From an uncultured Campylobacteraceae bacterium (lineage in GTDB: Bacteria > Campylobacterota > Campylobacteria > Campylobacterales > Arcobacteraceae), in the NCBI GenBank assembly GCA_913057765.1, contig CAJXPH010000023.1:1-18676 (forward strand): DNA of 18,676 nt, read 5' to 3'. A program made the translations under genes and the position numbers. Below are positions 7,197-14,026 of the stretch, in pieces (within the stretch, counting starts at the first letter, position 1; each line of letters opens with the position of its first letter). The notes under the pieces were generated by a model. The model searched no databases and had not been told where the DNA came from. It was given only the letters and a program-made list of their open reading frames with translations.

Positions 7197-7221
7197 ATTA
7201 TAACAAAAATTTTGTTATATT
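7197..7221. promoter_or_regulatory. Divergent plsY/nadA promoters built on one palindrome
   Basis: A perfect 10-bp inverted repeat with a one-base centre, tataacaaaa-a-ttttgttata (7199-7219), carries an extended -10 in each direction. Plus strand: TGtTATATT (7213-7221) about 30 bases before nadA. Minus strand: TGtTATAAT (7205-7197) about 53 bases before plsY. The two -10 boxes are only 13 bases apart, so polymerases on the two promoters should exclude one another. The palindrome could also be a repressor operator; no regulator is identified. Confidence 0.55.
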
Positions 7222-7250
7222 CCCATTTAATTAAATCATGAGGGTTAACT

Positions 7251-8240
7251 TTGAATTTAAAAGAAGAAATTTTAAGATTAAAAGAAGAACTTGATGTAAC
7301 ACTAGTTGCGCATTATTATCAAAGAGATGAAGTATTTGAACTAGCTGACATCACAGGTGATTCTTTGGAGCTTGCACGTAGAGCTAAAGAGACTGCTTCG
7401 AAATATATTGTATTTTGTGGTGTAGGTTTTATGGGAGAAAGTGTAAAAGTACTTGACCCCCAAAAAATTGTTTTAATGCCAAAAATTGCATGTTGTGCAA
7501 TGGCTAGAATGATTGATGAAGGTTATTTTGAAGAAAATTTACAAAAGATAAACGCCGCAGGAATTTCAAATGATGATATTCTTCCTATTACTTATATAAA
7601 CTCAAGTGCAGCAGTAAAAGCAAGAGTTGGTGAAATGGGTGGTATGGTTTGTACTTCTTCAAATGCTTATAAGATTATTGAAAAAGGTTTAAAATCAGGA
7701 AAGAAGATTTTCTTTGTACCGGATAGATGTTTAGGTCAAAACTTTGCAAAACAGATGAATCTAAAATCTGCAATTGTTGGCGATGGAACTAATCTAAACG
7801 AAGCAGACATCATTTGTTATAATGGATTTTGTTCAGTGCATCAGCTTTTTACTATTGAAGATATTGAATTTTATAGAGAAAAGTATGAAGACATTTTAAT
7901 AGCAGTTCATCCTGAGTGTGATCCTTCTATTTGTGATGCAGCAGATTTTGTTGGTTCTACATCTCAACTTATTAAATATATTACAGAACTTCCAATTGAA
8001 CAAAAAATTGCAGTTGGAACAGAATATAATATGGTAAATAGATTAAGAGAAAAAAATACTTATATATTAAGCTCAACAAAACCTGAGTGTCCGACGATGA
8101 ATGAAACTACTTTAGAAGATGTGTATAAAACATTAAAATCAATTAAAGATGGGAAAATTTCGCAAGAGTGTGAAATCAAAGTAAGTGAAGATGTGGCTAA
8201 ATGGGCAAGAGTTGCTTTAGAGAGGATGTTTGAAGTATGA
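7251..8240 (+). CDS. nadA: Quinolinate synthase
   Basis: NadA condenses iminoaspartate with dihydroxyacetone phosphate to quinolinate, using a [4Fe-4S] cluster, in de novo NAD synthesis. At 329 residues it matches the short NadA type. Likely cluster cysteines are C81 or C82 (KIACCAM), C194 (NGFCSVH) and C280 (KPECPTM), the spacing known from the Thermotoga enzyme. Other family motifs are AHYYQRDEVFELAD, DSLELAR, YINSSAAVKA, PDRCLG, and HPE at 220-222. The start is TTG at 7251, preceded by gaggg at good spacing; the ATG at 7238 is out of frame. The stop overlaps nadC by four bases (ATGA), implying translational coupling. NadB, the iminoaspartate source, is not in the window. Confidence 0.97.
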   Translation: MNLKEEILRLKEELDVTLVAHYYQRDEVFELADITGDSLELARRAKETASKYIVFCGVGFMGESVKVLDPQKIVLMPKIACCAMARMIDEGYFEENLQKINAAGISNDDILPITYINSSAAVKARVGEMGGMVCTSSNAYKIIEKGLKSGKKIFFVPDRCLGQNFAKQMNLKSAIVGDGTNLNEADIICYNGFCSVHQLFTIEDIEFYREKYEDILIAVHPECDPSICDAADFVGSTSQLIKYITELPIEQKIAVGTEYNMVNRLREKNTYILSSTKPECPTMNETTLEDVYKTLKSIKDGKISQECEIKVSEDVAKWARVALERMFEV

Positions 8241-9058
8241 TTAATATTAAAAAATTTGTAAAAAATGCTATTATTGAAGATAATGGTAGAGGTGATTTAT
8301 TTTTTGATGTTGCCCCAAAAGGAAAATTTAAAGCAAGAGCCATTGCAAAAGATGATGGTATCTTAGCCGGTGAAATTTATGCAAAAGCATTAGCAAAAAC
8401 TGAAAAATTTGATTGTAAATTCTTAAAACATGATGGGGATAGACTAAAAAAAGGCGACGTAATTGCAGAGCTTGAAGGAAAAGCATCAATCCTTTTATCA
8501 AGTGAAAGAACATTTTTAAATATGTTACAACATGCTTCTGGAATTGCAACGATGGCAAATAGATTTGCATCAAAAGTTGAAGATTTAGATGTAGCACTTT
8601 TAGATACTAGAAAAACAAGACCTCTTTTAAGAGATTTTGAGAAATATGCGTCTAGAATTGGTGGAGCTATTAATCATAGACTTGGACTTGATGATTGTTT
8701 AATGTTAAAAGATACTCACCTACGAACAATTACAAACTTAAAAGAGTTTATTGTTAAAGCAAAAAAAAGAATTTCATGGGTTACAAAAATCGAAATAGAG
8801 TGCGAAACATTTGAACAAGTACAAGAAGCTATGGATGCAGGTGGAGATATTATTATGTGTGATAATATGACTCCTGACCAAATTAGAGAAGTTGTTAAAT
8901 TTAGAGATGAAAATTATCCTGCTGTATTACTCGAAGCATCTGGAAATATTTCTTTGGATACTGTAAGAATGTACGCGGAAAGTGGTGTTGATGCCCTAAG
9001 CTCTGGAAGTATAATTCACCAAGCTACTTGGCTAGATTTTTCAATGAAGTTTGATTAA
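8237..9058 (+). CDS. nadC: Nicotinate-nucleotide pyrophosphorylase (quinolinate phosphoribosyltransferase)
   Basis: NadC converts quinolinate and PRPP to nicotinate mononucleotide, the step directly after NadA. Length 273 is typical. Visible landmarks are the SSERTFLNMLQHASGIAT helix region (88-105), the active-site loop LLDTRKTRPLLR (121-132), INHRLGLDDCLMLKDTH (145-161), IECETFEQVQEA and the phosphate-binding LEASGNI and ALSSGSI segments. The variant TRP-L in place of the more common TTPGLR loop is, as I recall, usual in Campylobacterota. Translation is coupled to nadA through the ATGA overlap. A 45-base gap without a clear terminator separates it from the next gene. Confidence 0.96.
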   Translation: MINIKKFVKNAIIEDNGRGDLFFDVAPKGKFKARAIAKDDGILAGEIYAKALAKTEKFDCKFLKHDGDRLKKGDVIAELEGKASILLSSERTFLNMLQHASGIATMANRFASKVEDLDVALLDTRKTRPLLRDFEKYASRIGGAINHRLGLDDCLMLKDTHLRTITNLKEFIVKAKKRISWVTKIEIECETFEQVQEAMDAGGDIIMCDNMTPDQIREVVKFRDENYPAVLLEASGNISLDTVRMYAESGVDALSSGSIIHQATWLDFSMKFD

Positions 9059-9103
9059 TAGATATTTACTATTGGTTAATTAAATAAAGGCATACTGAAT
9101 CTT

Positions 9104-10087
9104 ATGAAAAAAGACTTTATCGTTAATAACAAAATTAATATGTCAGATTATGCAAAAGCTTTAGAGCTTATTGAAAAAAGTAGATATATACTTATCATTA
9201 CACATGTAAATCCTGATGCAGATTCTATATCTTCAGCATTAGCTTTATCAAATCTTTTTTATGAAAATAAAATTAAACACAAAGTATTTAATATAAGTTC
9301 GGATTTACCTCAAAATCTGGATTTTATTGAAAGGTTTGATAAAATTACAGACCAATTTCCTAAGTTTTTTGATTTAGCAATCTCTGTTGATTGTGGAACT
9401 ATTAAAAGATTAGGTTTTGAACTTGATCCTAAAATTCCATTAATTAATTTTGATCATCATAAATCAAATAATGATTATGGGATTATCAATTTAGTTGACC
9501 CAATGAAAAGCTCAACGGCTGAAATTGTATACGACTTTTTTAAATATAATGGATTGTATATTACAAAAAATATTGCAACTTCACTGTATGTTGGTATTTA
9601 TGATGATTCATTAGCCTTTTCACTTGGACGTTGTGATGAAATGACTTTTGATAAAGTAAATCATTTAGTTGAATTTGGTGCTAGTCCTTCTGATATTGCA
9701 AATAGAATGAAAAGAAGAGATTCTTTAGCAAAATACAGAATCATTCCAAAAGTATTAGAAAGTCTTGAACTTTATGAAGAAGGTAAGATTGCAACAATAT
9801 ATGCAAAAGAGGAATGGTTTAAAGAAACGGGTGCACATAATAGAGATTGTGAAGATGCATTAAATATGATTATGAGTATGCAGATTGTAAGAGCTGCCTT
9901 TTTTGTGAGAATAGTAAATAAAGTAAGTCGTGTTTCTATTCGTTCAAAAGGCGGAATTGATGTGTCAAAAGTTGCTGGAAAGTTTGGTGGCGGAGGTCAT
10001 TTTAATGCTGCAGGTTGTACTTTTGATACTTTAGATATTGAAAATGTAAGAGAAATTGTTTTAAAGGAACTTCTTGAGACGACGTAG
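9104..10087 (+). CDS. nrnA: DHH-family phosphoesterase, NrnA-like (nanoRNase / pAp phosphatase)
   Basis: NrnA-type enzymes degrade very short RNA oligonucleotides and often dephosphorylate pAp from sulfate assimilation. Manganese-binding motifs are in order: THVNPDADS (H34, D38, D40), VDCG (D96), DHHKSN (D117-H118-H119) and YDDS (D167). The C-terminal DHHA1 domain ends with GGGGHFNAAG, the substrate-binding glycine motif. Length 327 fits the family (310-330). The chosen ATG at 9104 has only a distant aaagg; residue 13 (M) at 9140 is an alternative with no better ribosome site. The 3' end overlaps the M23 gene by 14 bases. Campylobacterota generally lack the orn oligoribonuclease, so this could be the main nanoRNase; that is inference. 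Confidence 0.85.
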   Translation: MKKDFIVNNKINMSDYAKALELIEKSRYILIITHVNPDADSISSALALSNLFYENKIKHKVFNISSDLPQNLDFIERFDKITDQFPKFFDLAISVDCGTIKRLGFELDPKIPLINFDHHKSNNDYGIINLVDPMKSSTAEIVYDFFKYNGLYITKNIATSLYVGIYDDSLAFSLGRCDEMTFDKVNHLVEFGASPSDIANRMKRRDSLAKYRIIPKVLESLELYEEGKIATIYAKEEWFKETGAHNRDCEDALNMIMSMQIVRAAFFVRIVNKVSRVSIRSKGGIDVSKVAGKFGGGGHFNAAGCTFDTLDIENVREIVLKELLETT

Positions 10088-11444
10088 TAATAATAGTTTA
10101 AAAAATATTTTATCATTAATTATAGTTTTATTAATTGTAGCTGGAGGTGTATTTGTTTATCTTTCACCACAATTTGAAAAGAATAGTCCAAAAATTGCAT
10201 TTGAGAATAATGGTTATTGGAATTTAAAAGATAAATTGAATGTTTCGCTTTTTGATCAAAGTGGAATTAAGTCATATAAAGTTTATTATAAAAAAGATAA
10301 TAGTGAAACTGTTTTATTAGGTAAAAGTATTACTGCTAAACAGACAAGTGTTATGTTTAATATTGAAGGTTTTGCTATTGAACCTAAAATTGAAAAAATA
10401 AAACTAGCAATAGAAGTTATAGATAATAGTAGTTGGAATTTTTTTCAAGGGAATAAAACTTATCAAGAGTTTGATTTAAATATAGATAGAAAAAAACCTG
10501 TTGCTAATGTAGTATCAAATTCATATAATATAAAACGTGGTGGAAGTGCAGCAATTGTAGTTGAAATCAGTGATAAAAATTTAAGTAAAAAGTATATTTC
10601 TTTTAATAATAAATACAAATTTGAATTAATACCTTTCCAAAAAGAAAATTTTTATGCAACTATAATTGCCTGGCCAATTGAAGTTGAAGAATTCCAAAGA
10701 GTAAATTTAGTTGTAATAGATAAAGCAAATAATAAAACTGTGACAAAAGTACCTTTATATATAAAAGATTTAAAAATTAAAAACGACAATATTTATATTT
10801 CAAAAAAGTTTATAGATAAAGTTTCAATTCCAGTATTAAAAAAGAGTGATTATACAATTCCTTCTAGTAATGCAGAAATTTTTGTTAAACAAAATAAAAA
10901 GTTAAGACAAGAAAATATTGACACAATTAAAAGAGTTTCTTTAAAAAATATGTCTCGAAAAATGATTAAAAAATATAAGGTTTATCCATTTAAAAGATTA
11001 GAAGGTTCTAAGACATTTGCAGGTTTTGCGGAAAGAAGAGAATATTATTACGAAAAAGAAAAAATTGATGAGGCTTGGCATTTAGGAATGGATTGGGCAA
11101 GTATTAAACAAGCACCAATCAAAGTTTCAAATGCTGGAGAAGTTATATATGATGACTTTTTAGGAATCTATGGAAATACTTTAATCATAGATCATAAGTT
11201 AGGATTACAATCATTATATGCACATACTAGTAAATTTCATGTAAAAGTTCCAAATGAAGTAAAAAGAAACCAAAAAATTGCAAATACAGGTGCTACTGGA
11301 GCAGTATTTGGAGATCATTTACATTTTGGGATTCTAGTTCAAGGAATTGAAGTTAATCCTTTAGAATGGATGGATAAAACTTGGATTAAAACTAGAATAA
11401 CTAATGTTTTAGATGAGGCAAAAGAGGTAATAAAAAGCAAATGA
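10074..11444 (+). CDS. Membrane-anchored M23 (LytM) family metallopeptidase
   Basis: A 456-residue probable peptidoglycan endopeptidase. A basic N-terminus (MRRR) and a hydrophobic segment at about 10-30 make a single-pass anchor with the rest in the periplasm. Residues about 35-230 look like two beta-rich domains that I cannot assign, followed by a charged linker. The C-terminal M23 domain has the complete zinc and catalytic set: HLGMD (H336, D340), YAH (H384) and HLHFG (H415, H417), so it should be active rather than a degenerate EnvC/NlpD-type activator. The start is TTG at 10074, supported by aaaggaac five bases upstream, inside the end of the preceding gene. It overlaps lpxC by ATGA. A homologue sits before lpxC in Campylobacter as I recall. 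It may shape or separate cells; the exact bond cut is unknown. Confidence 0.85.
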   Translation: MRRRSNNSLKNILSLIIVLLIVAGGVFVYLSPQFEKNSPKIAFENNGYWNLKDKLNVSLFDQSGIKSYKVYYKKDNSETVLLGKSITAKQTSVMFNIEGFAIEPKIEKIKLAIEVIDNSSWNFFQGNKTYQEFDLNIDRKKPVANVVSNSYNIKRGGSAAIVVEISDKNLSKKYISFNNKYKFELIPFQKENFYATIIAWPIEVEEFQRVNLVVIDKANNKTVTKVPLYIKDLKIKNDNIYISKKFIDKVSIPVLKKSDYTIPSSNAEIFVKQNKKLRQENIDTIKRVSLKNMSRKMIKKYKVYPFKRLEGSKTFAGFAERREYYYEKEKIDEAWHLGMDWASIKQAPIKVSNAGEVIYDDFLGIYGNTLIIDHKLGLQSLYAHTSKFHVKVPNEVKRNQKIANTGATGAVFGDHLHFGILVQGIEVNPLEWMDKTWIKTRITNVLDEAKEVIKSK

Positions 11445-12346
11445 AACAAAGAACAATAGCAAAAAGTATAGAAATTGTTGGAATAGGGCTTCATAAAGGA
11501 GTTCCTGTTAAGATGAAGCTTGAACCTCTTGATTCTGATATGGGGATAGTTTTTTATAGAGTTGATGCAGGTGTCACTATTCCTCTTAAAATTGAAAATG
11601 TTGTTGATACAAAAATGGCAACAGTTATTGGTAAAGATGAAGTTGTTGTTTCAACTATTGAACATCTCTTATCTGCTGTTTATGCCTATGGAATTGATAA
11701 TTTACGTGTAGTAATTGACAATGATGAGGTTCCTGTACTTGATGGAAGCTCTTCTGGATATTGTATGCTAATCGATGAAGCAGGGATAAAAGAACTTGAT
11801 AAGTCTAAGAAAGCTATAAAGATTAAAAAAGAAGTTGAGATAACAACCGAAGATGGTAAAAGAGTTTCTCTTAAACCATCAAATCACATTATCTATGATT
11901 TTTCTATTGATTTTGAACATCCAGTTATTGGAGAACAAGATTTCCATTTTGATTACTCAATCTCTGAATATAAAGAAAATATTAGTAGAGCTAGAACTTT
12001 TGGTTTCTTACATGAAGTTCAATATCTAAGAAGTATTGGTTTAGCACAAGGTGGTAGTATGGAAAATGCTATCGTACTTGACCAATCAAAAGTTTTAAAC
12101 CCTGAAGGGTTAAGATATGATAATGAATTTGTTAGACATAAAATTTTAGATGCAATTGGAGATATGGCTTTACTTGGATATACATTAGTAGGTGAATATA
12201 ATGCACATGCTGGAAGTCACCATTTAAATCATCTTCTAACAAAAAAAGTTTATGAAGATGAAGCGAACTATGAAATCATTGATTTAGAAGAGGCTTCAGA
12301 TGAAGCAGAAGTATTTGAATTAGCATATTCAAAAGTTGAAGTATAA
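11441..12346 (+). CDS. lpxC: UDP-3-O-acyl-N-acetylglucosamine deacetylase
   Basis: LpxC removes the acetyl group from UDP-3-O-acyl-GlcNAc, the committed step of lipid A synthesis, in the cytoplasm. Length 301 is normal. Zinc ligands are H75 (TIEHLLSA), H233 and D237 (RHKILDAIGD); E74 fits the catalytic base and H260 in GSHHLNHLL the catalytic histidine. VLDGSS and SRARTFGF are further family blocks. The ATG overlaps the M23 gene by four bases, coupling two envelope functions. It is the first of the block that continues through the tsaB-like gene, thrB, rnpM and infB. This gene shows that the organism makes lipid A, consistent with the porins upstream. Confidence 0.97.
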   Translation: MKQRTIAKSIEIVGIGLHKGVPVKMKLEPLDSDMGIVFYRVDAGVTIPLKIENVVDTKMATVIGKDEVVVSTIEHLLSAVYAYGIDNLRVVIDNDEVPVLDGSSSGYCMLIDEAGIKELDKSKKAIKIKKEVEITTEDGKRVSLKPSNHIIYDFSIDFEHPVIGEQDFHFDYSISEYKENISRARTFGFLHEVQYLRSIGLAQGGSMENAIVLDQSKVLNPEGLRYDNEFVRHKILDAIGDMALLGYTLVGEYNAHAGSHHLNHLLTKKVYEDEANYEIIDLEEASDEAEVFELAYSKVEV

Positions 12347-12355
12347 AAGGTAAAG

Positions 12356-12820
12356 ATGATAGAAGTTTTAGTTATAAGTATTTCAAGACCTCTTTTAATT
12401 GGAATATATGAAAATAAAAAACTAATAAAAACATATAAAGATGAAGGTAAAACATCAGATGTTTTACCCATGATATTTGAAATTGTTTTTAAAGAGTTTA
12501 ATCTTTCACGAATCTCTTATGTAAATACTCCTGGTTCTTATATGGCGATAAAAGTTGCATATGTTTTTTTAAAAACTATTAGTATTACAAAAAATATTGA
12601 ACTTAAAGCTTGTAGTGGATTTGAGTTTAATCAAAATTCTCCAATAAAAGCATTGGGAAAAAAATACTTTATAAATGACTCTAAAGAAAAAGAACATAAC
12701 GTTAAAGTAGACTTTTTAGATAATAATACTAAAATACACGACTTTGAATTACCAAACGTTTTAGAAAATATTAATTTTTCTTCAGAAACATTACCAATAT
12801 ATAATTTACCTGCAGTTTAA
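12356..12820 (+). CDS. tsaB: Short, divergent TsaB-like protein (t6A tRNA modification)
   Basis: A 154-residue protein with weak similarity to TsaB (YeaZ), the partner that pairs with TsaD in making N6-threonylcarbamoyladenosine at tRNA position 37. Support comes from the opening beta strands (VLVISISRPLLIGIYENKKLI), the segment NTPGSYMAIKVAYVFLKTIS (57-76) corresponding to the family's GPGSFTGLRIG helix, and the following KACSGFEF. It is much shorter than E. coli TsaB (231) and appears to lack most of the second lobe. The ATG has an aaaggt site ten bases after the lpxC stop. A gene in the same place (between lpxC and thrB) occurs in Campylobacter as I recall. Function is a family inference. 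Confidence 0.6.
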   Translation: MIEVLVISISRPLLIGIYENKKLIKTYKDEGKTSDVLPMIFEIVFKEFNLSRISYVNTPGSYMAIKVAYVFLKTISITKNIELKACSGFEFNQNSPIKALGKKYFINDSKEKEHNVKVDFLDNNTKIHDFELPNVLENINFSSETLPIYNLPAV

Positions 12821-12831
12821 AAGGAAAAGAG

Positions 12832-13713
12832 TTGAAAATAAGCGTTCCCGCTACTAGTGCTAATTTAGGTCCTGGATTTGATACATTAGGATTAGCGATA
12901 TCATTACATAACCAAGTTATTATTAAACCATCAAAATTTCATAGCGTATCATTACGAGGAGAAGGTTCAAATAATCCAGTGTTAAAAGACAATAACATGT
13001 TTATTGCAATATTTAATGATTTTTATCATAACTTATCACATAAAAAAAGACATTTTAGATTTGAATTCAATAATGAAATTCCATTATCACGTGGACTTGG
13101 GAGTTCTTCTGCTGTTATTGTTTCTGCAATTGCTAGTGCTTATGCAATTGAAGGAATAAAATTAGAAAAAGATAAATTACTAAATCTTGCATTAGCCTAT
13201 GAAAATCATCCTGATAATATTACTCCTGCAGTAATGGGTGGATTTAATGTTGCTACTGTTCAAGATCATGAAGTACGATATATAAAAAAGAATATGCCAA
13301 ATAATTTAAAAGCAGTGGTTGTCATTCCAAATAGACCAATGTCAACTCAGTTATCACGAAAATCATTACCTTATAAATATTCTAAAGAAGATGCAATATT
13401 TAATATTTCTCATTCTTCTTTACTTGCAGCAGCATTCATTAGTCAAGACTGGGAAATGCTTAGAATTGCATCATTAGATAAGATTCACCAAAAATATAGA
13501 ATGAGACAGATGCCAGAATTATTTGATGTTCAAAAAACTTCTCTTAAAAATGGTTCTCTAATGAGTACTCTTTCTGGTTCTGGTTCAACACTATTTTCTC
13601 TATGCTACAAAGAAGATGCACAGAAATTAGAACGTGAATTAAAGAAGAAATTCCCTCATTTTAAAGTGCTATCTTGTAACTTTGACAATGATGGAATAAG
13701 TGTAGAAGATTAG
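12832..13713 (+). CDS. thrB: Homoserine kinase
   Basis: ThrB phosphorylates homoserine, the penultimate step of threonine synthesis. It is a 293-residue GHMP kinase with the N-terminal VPATSANLGPGFDTLG motif (5-20), the ATP-binding SRGLGSSSAVIVSAI loop (86-100), ENHPDNITPAVMGG (about 127-140) and C-terminal LSGSGSTLFSL. The start is TTG at 12832 with a strong aaaagga site; no nearer ATG precedes the conserved motif. It follows the tsaB-like gene after 11 bases, so it is in the same transcript. Its position in an envelope and translation block rather than with hom or thrC matches the Campylobacter arrangement I recall. Confidence 0.96.
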   Translation: MKISVPATSANLGPGFDTLGLAISLHNQVIIKPSKFHSVSLRGEGSNNPVLKDNNMFIAIFNDFYHNLSHKKRHFRFEFNNEIPLSRGLGSSSAVIVSAIASAYAIEGIKLEKDKLLNLALAYENHPDNITPAVMGGFNVATVQDHEVRYIKKNMPNNLKAVVVIPNRPMSTQLSRKSLPYKYSKEDAIFNISHSSLLAAAFISQDWEMLRIASLDKIHQKYRMRQMPELFDVQKTSLKNGSLMSTLSGSGSTLFSLCYKEDAQKLERELKKKFPHFKVLSCNFDNDGISVED

Positions 13714-13740
13714 AAACTATACAATTAAGTAAAAGTTAGG

Positions 13741-13746
13741 TATAAT
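13741..13746 (+). promoter_or_regulatory. TATAAT sequence abutting the rnpM start (possible internal promoter)
   Basis: A perfect TATAAT lies one base before the rnpM TTG codon, in the only non-trivial gap (34 bases) of the thrB-infB block. A start point near 13753 would be inside rnpM, so it would mainly serve infB and the genes after it. The -35 side (tataca) is weak. It may be chance in AT-rich DNA. Confidence 0.25.
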
Positions 13747-13747
13747 A

Positions 13748-14026
13748 TTGGCTATTTTGAAAAAACCTATTCGAACATGTATCATTTGTAGGAATAAATT
13801 TCATCAAAATGATATGCTTCGTTTGAAGTGTGAAGATAAAAAACTTGTACCATTTAATAGTGATGGCAGAAGTTTTTATATCTGTAATGATTGTGTTTCA
13901 ATACTAGAAGATTCGCAAAACAATCAAAAAGAATACAAAAAACTAGAAAAAGCACTTTTTAGACAGTGCAGAAATAAAGACGACTATATAGGACAACTTA
14001 AGGAGATATTAACGCATGTCAGATAA
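13748..14026 (+). CDS. rnpM: RnpM/YlxR family RNA-binding protein (DUF448)
   Basis: A small 92-residue YlxR-family protein. In Bacillus subtilis the family member (RnpM) binds and modulates the RNase P RNA. The family motif starts at PIRTCIICR (7-15) and continues LVPFNSDGRSFYIC (33-46), equivalent to the GRGAY block. Here the two halves carry CxxC pairs, C11/C14 and C46/C49, which could bind a metal. The chosen start is TTG at 13748 behind ttaggt; a second TTG at 13757 (residue 4) is possible. The 3' end overlaps infB by 11 bases, and the infB ribosome site (aaggag) lies inside it. Placement directly before infB is widespread for this family and supports the call. Confidence 0.87.
   Translation: MAILKKPIRTCIICRNKFHQNDMLRLKCEDKKLVPFNSDGRSFYICNDCVSILEDSQNNQKEYKKLEKALFRQCRNKDDYIGQLKEILTHVR

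Noticed and set aside
7238..7240. ATG as a possible nadA start
   Set aside because: It is out of frame with nadA; the TTG at 7251 has the Shine-Dalgarno spacing and begins the conserved protein.
8328..8597. An 89-codon minus-strand frame opposite nadC
   Set aside because: Leu-rich antisense shadow of nadC with no motif or ribosome site.
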